From: Caldicellulosiruptor diazotrophicus
Lineage (GTDB): Bacteria; Bacillota; Thermoanaerobacteria; Caldicellulosiruptorales; Caldicellulosiruptoraceae
Length of the DNA stretch: 64,000 nucleotides
NCBI RefSeq assembly: GCF_017347585.1
Contig: NZ_AP024480.1
Location: 231,001 to 295,000, forward strand
Direction: 5' to 3'
Part shown: in pieces, positions 40,802 through 50,002 of the stretch
Position numbering within the stretch: position 1 is the first letter of the stretch
Layout of the letters: the number at the start of each line of letters is the position of its first letter
Made by a program: the position numbers and the translations under genes
The notes under the pieces: model-generated
The model's database searches: none
What the model was told of the DNA's origin: nothing
What the model saw: only the letters and a program-made list of their open reading frames with translations

Positions 40802-41791
40802 AGGTAGTACAAATTCTCTAAGTTTCAAAAGTATTGTATTTGTCATTTCTTCTTTTAATTCTTTCGGGTAAGTGTAGATATTTTGTGATTCTTCATAAGG
40901 AAAAGAAGTAATTTCGTTTGCAAATGCTTTTTTCATTCTCTTAAGATAGTCTTTTGGGATTCTAAATAGTCCAAGTGAAATATCTAAAATCTTATCAGGG
41001 TTTATCTCTCCGAAAACTTGTTTTAAGAACTTTTCATAAATTGATTTCCAGTCTTCAATATATAAAATTGGGTCAAAGCAAAGCCTAACTTTCCAGCCAT
41101 TTTCTGTAGCTTTTTTAATTGCATAAAGTCGTGAAGATAAAGAAGGTGTGCCATGTTCAAATTTTTCTATAATTTCTTGAGGAGACAGTGTCCATGCTAA
41201 AATTACATTATCTTGAGGTTTCAAGTTTTCTAAAGCTTGGAAGTTGGTACTTTTCGTTCTGATTTCAATTGTCAAATTTTGCTTTGAAGCTGCATATTCA
41301 ATCCAAGCAGAAGAAAATGGGACAATTTTTTCAAGTGCTAAAAGGTCTGTTTCGTATGATACAGAAAGATACAGCGGCTTATTTTTCAAAACAGCATCAA
41401 TCTCTTTAAAGTAGTCTTCGATGTTTACAAATATTACTACATTTGCAGAGGAGTACATTCCTTTTAAAAAGCAATACTCACAGCTGTAAATACAGTTCAA
41501 AATGTTGCTTGTATAAAAAAAGTTGTCATATCCAAAGTTGTGGCAAATTGAGGGACCGGGATAGAGAAACTCTCCCCATTTTTTTGCAAGTATTAGTTTT
41601 TTACTCTTTTCCTGAAGAGAGTAATTTTGCCTTGCTCTGCAGAAAACCTCTTTGTAGTTATCTATTTTAACTATTTGAGAGTTTTGCAGGTTCTCTAAAA
41701 TCTTTATTGTAACAGGATGAGAAAGAACAGCTTTTTCAATATAAACATGAGAAAAATGCTTAGCTAAGAAGGATTTTTCTGAGCTTGTCAA
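40781..41791 (-). CDS. splB: Spore photoproduct lyase
   Basis: A 336-residue radical-SAM DNA repair enzyme. The [4Fe-4S] motif CX3CX2C is CIYSCEYC (Cys100, 104, 107) in a context typical of SplB (LNCIYSCEYCFLKGMY). Later it has IEIRTKSTN, VILAWTLSPQEIIEKFEHGTPSLSSRL and WKVRLCFDPILYI, as in other SplB proteins. It reverses spore photoproduct (thymine dimers) on germination. The start is a TTG at 41791, about 11 bases after AAGGAGGG, inside the 3' end of the phosphorylase-like gene. Together with spoIVA and spmAB it marks a sporulating ancestry. Confidence 0.93.
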   Translation of the reverse strand: MTSSEKSFLAKHFSHVYIEKAVLSHPVTIKILENLQNSQIVKIDNYKEVFCRARQNYSLQEKSKKLILAKKWGEFLYPGPSICHNFGYDNFFYTSNILNCIYSCEYCFLKGMYSSANVVIFVNIEDYFKEIDAVLKNKPLYLSVSYETDLLALEKIVPFSSAWIEYAASKQNLTIEIRTKSTNFQALENLKPQDNVILAWTLSPQEIIEKFEHGTPSLSSRLYAIKKATENGWKVRLCFDPILYIEDWKSIYEKFLKQVFGEINPDKILDISLGLFRIPKDYLKRMKKAFANEITSFPYEESQNIYTYPKELKEEMTNTILLKLREFVLPSKIFVI

Positions 41792-42599
41792 AGTAGTTTT
41801 TGCCCTCCTTTTTAGAGTTTATTTGAACTTCAAAAAATTCAAAAATAGAATCAGGAAGTTTTTTATGCCTTATTATATAGTCTTTTAGCAAACTTTCAAG
41901 CTCATTGGTCATGTAAGCTGTAAGATGTAAACTGTTTTTTAGTTTATTTACAAGTAGAGGTATATTATCAATTTCAGGAGCATTGCTACAAAATTCAAGA
42001 TTTAGTTTTAAGAGGGAATTTATCAGACTTTCTATATGAGGAATACTTTGTTTTATCAGATTTTGAATCTCAACAAGATTTATCTTTTCAAAGTCCAAAA
42101 AGTCATAAACAATCTTGATGCAGTGTACATTGTGCAGGGGCAAAAAGATAGAAGCTGCCTCAAAAAATCCTGCACTCTCCATGTCAACTATATCTCCCTC
42201 GATTTCAACTGGCAAGCTCTCTTTTTTCACAGGGTGCATAAAGCTTTCGAGTGTTGCCTCTTTCATGCTATGCTGAATTAAAATGTCTGGGTAGAATGCC
42301 TTTTTTGAGTGGTGATTTATTATTTTGTTGCAAAGAATAATATCGCCTTTTGAAAAGGCATTTTCCACAGCTCCGCAAATCCCAATGTTCAGGGCTATAT
42401 CTTTGCTACCTGCTCCAAACTTTGTCATGGCAAATGTTGTTGCAATACTGCTCTTTACAATTCCTTCCTTGCTTTCTATAAGAAGAATATCATTGCCGGA
42501 AAAAATCTGAAATTTTGAAGGTTCATATAATTTTTTCAGGTCAAAATGTTCTATCAGAGGCTTTGCTTCTACATGAAATGCAGTGACGATGTATATCAT
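41760..42599 (-). CDS. Nucleoside-phosphorylase/MTA-nucleosidase-like protein
   Basis: A 279-residue protein (ATG 42599). It shows the PNP/MTAN pattern only in part: an N-terminal MIYIVTAFHVEAKPL, FAMTKFGAGSKDIALNIGICGA, and VDMESAGFFEAASIF, the conserved Met-Glu substrate site. The C-terminal 90 residues are helical and unlike MTAN. It overlaps splB by 32 bases and they should be translationally coupled. The role is not known; a guess is salvage of nucleoside fragments or a spore-related function. Confidence 0.8.
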   Translation of the reverse strand: MIYIVTAFHVEAKPLIEHFDLKKLYEPSKFQIFSGNDILLIESKEGIVKSSIATTFAMTKFGAGSKDIALNIGICGAVENAFSKGDIILCNKIINHHSKKAFYPDILIQHSMKEATLESFMHPVKKESLPVEIEGDIVDMESAGFFEAASIFLPLHNVHCIKIVYDFLDFEKINLVEIQNLIKQSIPHIESLINSLLKLNLEFCSNAPEIDNIPLLVNKLKNSLHLTAYMTNELESLLKDYIIRHKKLPDSIFEFFEVQINSKKEGKNYFDKLRKILLS

Positions 42600-42794
42600 T
42601 AAAAGCTCGCTCCTTTTGTTGCTGTTTGCAGATTTCAAATTCCAATTTCGATTATACCACATATCAAAATTCTCTGATATTGTTTGAAGAAAGCTTAGCA
42701 CTATGTTTTAAATTTATTTTTTGTTAAATGATTGTGAACATATAAATCTAAAATTAGTTTTTTGAATAGATGATAAAAGATTTTTTAAAAAAAT

Positions 42795-42830
42795 TTAAAG
42801 ACGGGCGATTCTGAAAAAATTGCCCGTCTC
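42795..42830 (-). terminator. Intrinsic terminator after the amylase gene
   Basis: GACGGGC / GCCCGTC stem, followed on the minus strand by TTTAAATTTTTTT. The remaining 190 bases towards the phosphorylase-like gene are AT-rich with nothing I can identify. Confidence 0.8.
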
Positions 42831-42870
42831 TGCAACTCTATTAAAGATATGATTTTAGTTTTTCTAGCTG

Positions 42871-44415
42871 TTAATTTAAGATGATAAAGGAATAAGATTT
42901 TATTGAAAAAGAAAGTTTTCCATTTTTTAAAGACAAGATTTTCCCAGATCCTTTAACTATTTTGCCGGCAAGCTTAATATTAGATGGCAGGGTTATAGTC
43001 TTTGATAATTCCTTGCCCGTAAAGTTAAAAATTAAAACCATCTTCTGATTATTGTAAACTCTTGCGAAACAAAGTGTATCAGCAGAGGTTTTAATTAACT
43101 GGAAGTCTCCTTTTAGTAATGGTAAGTTCTTTTTTCGGAAACCAATCATGTCTCTGTAGAAATTGAGTAAAGAATTTTTGTCTTTTTCTTGTTTTTCAAC
43201 TGAAGCAACATCAGGGCCGCTATTGTAAAGACTCATCTCCCAGTTTGTCTGTCCTTTTTTCCATGTCTCATACCATTTGAATGGTTCTCTAATATATTCA
43301 TCTGGCTTTTGTCCTTTCATGCCAATTTCTTCACCATAGTAGATGAAAGGATTGCCAGGCAGTGTCAATAATAATGCTGCAGCTAATTTCATTTTGCTAT
43401 TTGACCCAATTTCGGTATAAGCTCTGTTCATATCATGGTTTGTCAAAAATGGTGCATCAACAAATTGGGGATTGACATTTTTGTAGAGATTGTATATTGA
43501 AGAGAGGTTATTTTGCAAAGTTTGAGTATTTTCATATGTTACTCCTTCAATGATGTTTTGAGCAATAGTAAAATTAAAGCAAGAATCAAAAATCTTTGCA
43601 TATTGCGCTATTCTTTGAGGGCTGTCCCACACTTCTGCTACAAGGTATACATCTTTTTTAATACTTCGACAGAATTTTGCATATTCTTCCCACCACAAAA
43701 GAGTATCTTTTTCTCTGCTCAAAGGATAAATATGCTTTGCAGCATCAAGCCTAAATCCATCTACTCCTTTTTCTAACCAGAACTTGGCGATTTTCTTCAT
43801 CTCTTCTCTCACAGCTTTATTGTCAAAATTGAGATCGGGCATCTCAGACCAAAATATAGCATTGTAGTAACTATCACCCTTCTTGTACCATTGCCTTGTG
43901 CCAAGTTCTGATGGTTCATCGAGGTTTGTGTTTGGTGCTGCCCAGATATAATAGTTTCTGTACTTGCTATTTTTATTAATTGATGCTTCGATAAACCAAG
44001 GGTGTTTGCTGCTTGTGTGATTTATCATCATATCTATAATTACTTTGATACCCATCTTGTGAGCCTTTTTTATGAAGTTGACAAAATCCTCATTTGTACC
44101 ATAGTCGGGATTGACTTTGTAATAGTTTGTTACATCATATCCGTGATAGCTTGGAGATTCAAATATTGGCATAAGCCAGATGGCATTTACACCTAAGGAT
44201 TTGATATATGGAAGTTTTTCAGCCAAACCATTTATGTCCCCTATGCCATCACCACTACTATCATAAAATGACCTGACAAAAACTTCATAGAAAATCAAAC
44301 CGTCTTTTTTAGTTTGAACTTGGCTTTGAGAATTAGAAAAACCTGCCAAAAACGAACTAAGTCCAATTACAAAAACGATAGCAAATATGAGTATGTACCT
44401 TAAGATTCTCTTCAT
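42871..44415 (-). CDS. Secreted GH13 alpha-amylase
   Basis: A 514-residue exported enzyme (ATG 44415 with AAAGGGG). Residues 1-27 are a hydrophobic signal or anchor (RILRYILIFAIVFVIGLSSF). The GH13 regions are all present: IIDMMINHTS (I), GVDGFRLDAAKH with the nucleophile Asp (II), LVAEVWD with the acid Glu (III) and FLTNHDMNR with the third Asp (IV). The C-terminal beta domain follows. It hydrolyses starch or maltodextrins outside the cell. An operator of the local LacI-type regulator overlaps its promoter. Confidence 0.93.
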   Translation of the reverse strand: MKRILRYILIFAIVFVIGLSSFLAGFSNSQSQVQTKKDGLIFYEVFVRSFYDSSGDGIGDINGLAEKLPYIKSLGVNAIWLMPIFESPSYHGYDVTNYYKVNPDYGTNEDFVNFIKKAHKMGIKVIIDMMINHTSSKHPWFIEASINKNSKYRNYYIWAAPNTNLDEPSELGTRQWYKKGDSYYNAIFWSEMPDLNFDNKAVREEMKKIAKFWLEKGVDGFRLDAAKHIYPLSREKDTLLWWEEYAKFCRSIKKDVYLVAEVWDSPQRIAQYAKIFDSCFNFTIAQNIIEGVTYENTQTLQNNLSSIYNLYKNVNPQFVDAPFLTNHDMNRAYTEIGSNSKMKLAAALLLTLPGNPFIYYGEEIGMKGQKPDEYIREPFKWYETWKKGQTNWEMSLYNSGPDVASVEKQEKDKNSLLNFYRDMIGFRKKNLPLLKGDFQLIKTSADTLCFARVYNNQKMVLIFNFTGKELSKTITLPSNIKLAGKIVKGSGKILSLKNGKLSFSIKSYSFIILN

Positions 44416-44437
44416 TGAAATATTCCCCTTTCTCAAA

Positions 44438-44482
44438 TGATATCGTTTGCATTATTATATACCATATGAACCTTTTTGTCTA
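44438..44482 (-). promoter_or_regulatory. Amylase promoter with LacI-type operator
   Basis: On the minus strand TAGACA (44477-44482), a 17-base spacer and TATAAT (44454-44459). Directly downstream lies TGCAAACGATATCA (44438-44451), a near-palindrome of the same type as those before the GH13, malF and malE genes. It is also one base away from a catabolite-repression (cre) consensus. Confidence 0.7.
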
Positions 44483-44535
44483 TATTGTCCAATTTGATGC
44501 GATAAATCACAAAAAAAAAAGAGGGATAAATCCCT

Positions 44536-44757
44536 CTACTTGTTCTCTTCACTTTTAGGTTTATCAAGTGCAACTAATTCTTCACTGTGATGATGTTGAT
44601 GGAACTGGTGATCTTTGAAGTCAGATGCTTTTTGGGTTTCATTGCTGTGGTGGTGGTCATGGCCGTGGCAACCTCTTCCCATCATTGCTTTGTGCATGAA
44701 AATGTGTGCTAGCAAACATCCGCTCATTGCGAGAAGTATAAGCAGTGCCTCTTTCAT
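44536..44757 (-). CDS. Small His-rich membrane protein, unknown
   Basis: A 73-residue protein with an N-terminal hydrophobic helix (LLILLAMSGCLLAHIFMH), then a His-rich stretch (CHGHDHHH) and a later HQFHQHHH. AAAGGTGG lies nine bases before the ATG. The histidines suggest metal binding at the membrane. It follows a truncated membrane-protein gene, which may have been its partner, so it may be a leftover of a larger metal-related operon. Confidence 0.65.
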   Translation of the reverse strand: MKEALLILLAMSGCLLAHIFMHKAMMGRGCHGHDHHHSNETQKASDFKDHQFHQHHHSEELVALDKPKSEENK

Positions 44758-44780
44758 CCCTAAATTCCACCTTTCATTTT

Positions 44781-45773
44781 TTATTTAGCAATTCCCAAAT
44801 TTCTATTTTGTAAACTTATAAGCCCATATAAAATAGCTCCTGCAAGCATAGCAATGGTAAATCCAAATTCCATTGAGAGCATAATTGATAATACTGAACC
44901 TACAACTGACATTACGTCATTGAGTCCCCACATCACAGGAATTGTTTTGCTTTTCTTTTTATTTTCGCTTAATATCTTTATACCTCTTGGGAACGGCATT
45001 CCCATGAAAAAGCCTTGAATCATAACCAGTATGACTGCAATTAGTATTTTGCTGACTAAACTAAAATTGGAAGTCACTTTGAATATTGAGTTCAAAGAAA
45101 GTATTAGACCAATATTTATTACCATGACCAAAAGAGCAGGCAAATATATTCTATTTGACAGATTGTTAAACACCTTTGCATTGCTAAAGTATGCACCTAT
45201 TCCGCTGCCAATCAAAAGCTCAGCAAGTACATAATTGAAGGCAAGTACTGGATGACCCAAGTATAGAATAAACTTTTGAATAAGCGGAATCTCAATTAGC
45301 ATGTAGCCTGTTCCTAAGCTTGAAAAATACAAAGAAGGTTTGAACGCATTTTCTTGAGAGATAATTGGTGTAAACAATATCATGCTTCCCAGAAGTATGA
45401 AAAAGAAGATAAATACCAACACAGGTGAAACCCCTTTGCTAAAGTCATAAAAGTATGGCTTGTCGTCTGTTGCAAGCGTTGCACTAAATGAAAATCCGTT
45501 TTCGAACTGTACTAAAGTTAAATGGCCTTGCTTTATATGGTAAAGTGGTCCCTTATCGTTAACATAGGGGATATAAAGCGGAATAATCTTCCCTCTGTCT
45601 GCAGTCTCTTTTAATTTCTTGCTTTCAAACTGTGAAAAAAGCTTGTTTTTTACAATGATCATTGGATAATGAATATGTTCATTGCCGTTCATTAGTTGAA
45701 TTTCTTTAGTAAAGATAGCCATATACTTTGGAGCCTCTTTAGGTGATATACCTCTGTCCTTGAAAAAGGTGGA
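44781..45773 (-). pseudogene. Truncated spermidine-synthase-like membrane protein
   Basis: The C-terminal about 330 residues of a large polytopic protein of the membrane-anchored spermidine-synthase-like type: ATDDKPYFYDFSKG, a GTGYMLIEIPLIQKFILYLGHP segment and about eight membrane helices. A Met start at 45722 exists, but the open frame and family-like sequence continue upstream to 45773, where a stop codon coincides with the junction to a sensor-kinase fragment. The N-terminal enzymatic half is gone, so the gene is probably dead. Confidence 0.7.
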
Positions 45774-46795
45774 TTAGATATCCCCTATCACATGATTATG
45801 CCTGTATTCAATTCGACAGGAGTTTATGAATTTTCTCATCCACATCTTAAAGTTGAATATATTGCATACGTGTTGAAAAGAGGGGATTTTACTTCTATTG
45901 CAATAACTACAAAACCATATTATGGATATGCATTGAGTATAATATCAAAAAATCTAATTAAAATTAGCATTATTTTTATTTTAATTGGGCTTTTAGTATC
46001 GCTCTTGATCTCACGACATATTTCAAAGCGTATAATAAAAATTTCAGTTGCTACGCAAAAGATTGCTAAAGGCGAGGACTTTGAACTTAAAGACAGCTCA
46101 ACAGATGAGGTTGGAGACCTCGCAAGGTCCATCAATAGCCTAAAAAATTCATTGAGGCTTCTTGAGAGGGTAAGACGAGAATTTGTTGCTAATTTTGTTC
46201 ATGACTTGAAAACACCTATTGCTGTTATAAAAGGCTATTGTGAGAGCACAAAATATTTGGATATTGATGAAAAAGAAAAGATTAAACAGAATATGGATGG
46301 AATTGAAAGCAGTGTGATTATATGCAAAACCTGATTTCCAATATGGTTGAGCTTTCAAAGATTTCAGCGGGGATAATTGAGAAAAAGATAGAAGAAGTTA
46401 ATGTTAATTTAGTAATCAAGCAGTCATGCGAACAGCTCAAGAAGCTTGCTGAGATTGAAGATGTTGAGATTATTATCAGAAGCTTAAATTCCCCAAAGAT
46501 AAAGACTGACTTAAATTCATTTAGAAGAATAATAAACAACCTTCTGCAAAATGCAATTGAAAATACAAAAGATAAAAAGGTATATATTGAGGCCGAGAGG
46601 GAGTATGTGGATATCTACAATAAGACAGACCTCAAAGAAGAGGAACTCATTTTTCTATTTGAAAGATACAAATCAAGCAAGAAAGGTTTTGGGCTGGGGC
46701 TGTCTATCGTGAAAGAACTCTGCAAGATTTTGGATATAAAACTTGAGACATTTATAGTGGGTGGATATATTCATTTTAAAATATGGTTGAAATAA
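45747..46795 (+). pseudogene. Broken sensor histidine kinase (5' truncated and frameshifted)
   Basis: The frame opens at 45747 without a proper start and holds the end of an outside sensor domain, a membrane helix (IIFILIGLLVSLLISRHISK), HAMP and the His box FVHDLKTPIAVIKGY. At about 46318 the frame breaks: an extra AT in ATTATATG shifts the frame and gives a stop at 46334. In the next frame the kinase continues as MQNLISNMVELSKIS, an N-box NNLLQNAIENTKD and GFGLGLSIVKELC. The response regulator is absent. Both ends show deletion and decay. Confidence 0.8.
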
Positions 46796-46941
46796 ATCAA
46801 GAATATAGCAATTTTAGCATGATATACAGATATAAAGATTTTCTTGTTTCTGGGGCCTAATAATCTTTGTGATTAAGGGAGAAATCGATTTATGTTATAA
46901 TAATGCAGATAAATTTTTTAAAATATAAGGAGATGAAAAAT

Positions 46942-48048
46942 GTGAACAAAATCAAAGTTGCAGTGCTTGGCTGTGGCAACATTGCGCCAGTTTACCTTAA
47001 AAATCTCAAAAGGTTTGGGATATTTGACGTTGTTGCGTGCGCAGATGTGGACGCAGATAAGGCAAAGAACATAGCTACAGAGTTTTCTGTGTCGCAGGCG
47101 GTAGAACCTGACAAAGTGTATGACCTTGATGTGGATATAATTGTTAACCTCACCCCGCCTCAGCACCACTATGAAATAAACAAAAGGGTTTTGGAAAGTG
47201 GAAAGCATCTTTACAGTGAAAAGCCTCTTTGCTCAACGCTTAAGGAAGCAAAAGAAATTCTGGAGTTAGCAGAAAAGAAAAACCTTAAAGTTGGATGTGC
47301 GCCTGATACATTTCTTGGTGCGAACATTCAGACAGCAAAAAAGCTAATTGAAGATGGATGGATAGGAAGACCCTTTGCTGCAAACTGTTTTATACTCTAC
47401 GGTGGACCTGAAAAGTGGCATCCAAACCCTCATTTTATTTTCAAAAAATACTTAGGACCGCTTTTTGACGTCGGGCCTTATTGTTTAACAGCTCTTGCGT
47501 TTTTACTTGGATCTGTCAAAAAAGTATCTGGTATGGGCATGGTAACATACAAAGAAAGGCTTATAACTTCTGAGCCTCACAGAGGAGAAAAGATTGAGGT
47601 TGAGATGCCGACATATGTGTCTGCAAACCTTCTTTTTGACACAGGTGTTATAGGAAATGTCACTGTGTCGTATGATGTGCCGGATACAAACCTGCGTGGG
47701 ATAGAGATTTATGGGACAGAAGGTACGTTAATTGTTCCAGATCCGAACTTTTTTGACCATGGTAGAGTATATTTAAAAAGACATGATGATAAGGAATTTA
47801 CAAAGATGCCCACCATCAATCCGTTCAATTACGACAACCTGCGCGGGCTTGGGATACTTGACATGGCACTTTCAATAAAGCTCTCAACACCTCTTAGGGC
47901 ATCGGGCAGGCTTTCTTATCATGTGCTGGAAACTCTGTGGGCAATCTATCTTTCTGCCCAAGAGGGAAGGTTTGTTGATGTTGAGAGCACAGCGCCTTAC
48001 ACACCTCTTCTTGATATGGATTTATTAAAGGAGGTTTTATATTTATAA
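46942..48048 (+). CDS. Gfo/Idh/MocA family oxidoreductase
   Basis: A 368-residue dehydrogenase. GTG 46942 is best because AAGGAG lies nine bases upstream (the ATG at 46933 would be too close to it). The Rossmann motif is AVLGCGNIA, the sugar-site motif SEKPLCSTLKEAKE, and the C-domain has GPYCLTALAFLLG and GIEIYGTEG. It is related to the dehydrogenase at the start of the window but not a close copy. The substrate is unknown. It is a single gene between the broken kinase and a terminator. Confidence 0.9.
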   Translation: MNKIKVAVLGCGNIAPVYLKNLKRFGIFDVVACADVDADKAKNIATEFSVSQAVEPDKVYDLDVDIIVNLTPPQHHYEINKRVLESGKHLYSEKPLCSTLKEAKEILELAEKKNLKVGCAPDTFLGANIQTAKKLIEDGWIGRPFAANCFILYGGPEKWHPNPHFIFKKYLGPLFDVGPYCLTALAFLLGSVKKVSGMGMVTYKERLITSEPHRGEKIEVEMPTYVSANLLFDTGVIGNVTVSYDVPDTNLRGIEIYGTEGTLIVPDPNFFDHGRVYLKRHDDKEFTKMPTINPFNYDNLRGLGILDMALSIKLSTPLRASGRLSYHVLETLWAIYLSAQEGRFVDVESTAPYTPLLDMDLLKEVLYL

Positions 48049-48086
48049 GTTGTAAATTTTAATGAGGATTTGCTTTTTAAAAGTTT

Positions 48087-48134
48087 GCACTCTGCTAAAA
48101 GTGTTTTTTGTATTCTTTGGCAGAGTGCTTTTTT
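48087..48134 (+). terminator. Intrinsic terminator before spmA
   Basis: GCACTCTGC / GCAGAGTGC followed by TTTTTT. It ends the dehydrogenase transcript. Confidence 0.85.
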
Positions 48135-48200
48135 GTTATATTCTCAAGCAAGCTTAAGTATAAATTATATAGTAACAAAAACTCTAAAGAGGCTCAAAAA

Positions 48201-48770
48201 ATGAACGCATTCTGGCTTGGTGCAATTGTATCTTCTATTTTGTACCAGCTTCTTTTTGGGAATGTAGAAAAAATTACTGAAATTCTGTTCTCGGCACCTC
48301 AAAAAGCAGCTGATATTTTCTTAACCATTTTGCTTTCAATAATGCTTTGGTCAGGATTTTTGAGAGTTGTGCAGGATAGCAACCTTGTTGAGATTTTAAA
48401 AAAGCTTTTGAAACCCATTTTTGAAGCTTTATTTAAAACAAAAAACGAAAGAGCGCTGAATTTTATGCTTTTAAATGTTGTTGCTAACATGCTCGGGCTT
48501 GGTAATGCTGCAACGCCGGCAGGTATACTTGCCATGCAAGAGCTTTCAAAAGAAGCCAAAAATTCTACAGCCTCTGACGATATGATTTTGTTTGTGCTGA
48601 TAAACACCTGTTCAATTCAGCTGATTCCAACAACTGCAATACTTCTGAGAACCAAATTTTCATCATCAGCTCCAGCAGCCATTACCTTTCCCACACTTTT
48701 TGTTTCAATGGCAAGTCTTTTTGTGGGAATTATAATGTGCAGAGTCTTATCGAAGGTGTGGAAGAAATGA
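48201..48770 (+). CDS. spmA: Spore maturation protein A
   Basis: A 189-residue membrane protein beginning MNAFWLGAIVSSILYQLLFG. It has the SpmA hallmark LLNVVANMLGLGNAATPAGI and a later NTCSIQLIPTTAILLRTK. The family (nucleoside-recognition domain) acts in spore core dehydration. AGAGG lies upstream of ATG 48201. The stop overlaps the spmB start (ATGA). Confidence 0.94.
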   Translation: MNAFWLGAIVSSILYQLLFGNVEKITEILFSAPQKAADIFLTILLSIMLWSGFLRVVQDSNLVEILKKLLKPIFEALFKTKNERALNFMLLNVVANMLGLGNAATPAGILAMQELSKEAKNSTASDDMILFVLINTCSIQLIPTTAILLRTKFSSSAPAAITFPTLFVSMASLFVGIIMCRVLSKVWKK

Positions 48771-49285
48771 AAAATATCTCAGATTATCTGATAGTCTCTT
48801 TTTTACTTGTAATAATCCTGCTTGCAGCCGCAAAAAAGATAGATGTATTTAAAAGCTTTGTAGAAGGTGTGAAAGATGGACTTAGGATTTCAATAAAGAT
48901 ATTCCCCAACGTTTTTGCACTGATTGTGGCTGTTGAGCTTTTCACAAAGACAGGGGTTCTGGATATCCTACAAAAGCTCTTGTCTCCCGTATTGAGCTTT
49001 TTTGGAATATACAAAGAAGTGCTTGGTCTTATTATAATAAAGCCGTTTTCTGGCAGTAGTAGCTTCGCAGTGTTAAAAGACATCTTCGAAAAATACGGTG
49101 TTGACTCTGACATAGGCATATATTCTTCTATAATATGCGCATCAACTGAAACTCTCTTTTACGTCATCACCACATACCTTGCAGCAACCAATGTAAAAAA
49201 GACAAGGTATCTGATACCGGTAGCGATAGCTGTAGATTTTTTTGTTTTAATCATTGCGGCTATGATAGTTAAAATGAGTATGTAG
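48767..49285 (+). CDS. spmB: Spore maturation protein B
   Basis: A 172-residue membrane protein with about four helices. It carries the SpmB pattern EGVKDGLRISIKIFPNVFAL and IIIKPFSGSSSFAVLKDIFEKYG, then ICASTETLFYVITTYL. It overlaps spmA by four bases, so they are translated together. It has a GAAGGTGTGG ribosome region. Confidence 0.94.
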   Translation: MKNISDYLIVSFLLVIILLAAAKKIDVFKSFVEGVKDGLRISIKIFPNVFALIVAVELFTKTGVLDILQKLLSPVLSFFGIYKEVLGLIIIKPFSGSSSFAVLKDIFEKYGVDSDIGIYSSIICASTETLFYVITTYLAATNVKKTRYLIPVAIAVDFFVLIIAAMIVKMSM

Positions 49286-49294
49286 AAAATGATA

Positions 49295-49325
49295 AGCCAC
49301 AGGCAAGACTGCCTGTGGCTATTTT
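49295..49325. terminator. Intrinsic terminator after spmB
   Basis: AGCCACAGGCA / TGCCTGTGGCT is a perfect stem with ATTTTGATT following. It lies between convergent spmB and the corrinoid-protein operon. Confidence 0.85.
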
Positions 49326-49343
49326 GATTAATATATTAAATTT

Positions 49344-49985
49344 TCAAGCAGCACCTTTTATAAACATTTTTGCAAGTTCTGCAGCAGATGCCGCATCAGG
49401 TGCATATCCGTCAGCACCAATGTTTTTTGCAAAGCTTTCTGTCACAGGTGCACCACCAACAATCACCTTTACTTTGTCGCGAAGTCCTTGCTCCTGTAGC
49501 TTTTCAATTGTTGTTTTCATGTTTGGCATAGTTGTTGTAAGCAATGCTGACATTGCAACAATCTGTGGACTATGATTTTTTACAGCATCACAGAACTTTT
49601 CAGGTGCAACATCCACCCCAAGATCGATTACCTCAAGCCCTGCACCTGTCATCATCATAGCAACTAAGTTTTTTCCAATATCGTGTAAATCGCCTTTTAC
49701 AGTGCCAATTACAACCTTACCGATAGGCTTTACACCTGTCTCTGTCAGGATTGGCTTTAATACTTCCAGAGCAGCTTTCATTGCACGTGCTGCAATCAAC
49801 ACCTCTGGTACGTAAATCTCATTGTTTTTGAACTTCTCACCAACAACCGACATTGCTTGAATGAGCGCATCGTTTAAGATTGTCTCAGCACAGATTCCGG
49901 AAGATAAAGCTTCTTTTACCTTTTCAGGTGCAAGTTTTGCGTTGCCTTTTTGAATAAGCTGTGATATCTCGTTTAGAATCTCCAT
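49344..49985 (-). CDS. Corrinoid (B12-binding) methyltransferase protein
   Basis: A 213-residue protein of the MtaC/MtbC/MttC type. Residues 1-85 form the helical cap (NDALIQAMSVVGEKFKNNEIYVPEVLIAARAM). The Rossmann-like B12 domain has VKGDLHDIGKNLVAM, where DXHXXG (Asp99, His101, Gly104) supplies the lower axial His, then VAMSALLTTTMPNM and a GGAP loop. It shuttles a methyl group between two methyltransferases. It is the last gene of an operon with a glycosidase and an aldolase, 17 bases behind the glycosidase. No methyltransferase is adjacent, but two URO-D/MtaA-like genes lie 12 kb downstream. Confidence 0.95.
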   Translation of the reverse strand: MEILNEISQLIQKGNAKLAPEKVKEALSSGICAETILNDALIQAMSVVGEKFKNNEIYVPEVLIAARAMKAALEVLKPILTETGVKPIGKVVIGTVKGDLHDIGKNLVAMMMTGAGLEVIDLGVDVAPEKFCDAVKNHSPQIVAMSALLTTTMPNMKTTIEKLQEQGLRDKVKVIVGGAPVTESFAKNIGADGYAPDAASAAELAKMFIKGAA

Positions 49986-50002
49986 TTTTAAATCTGCCTC
50001 CT

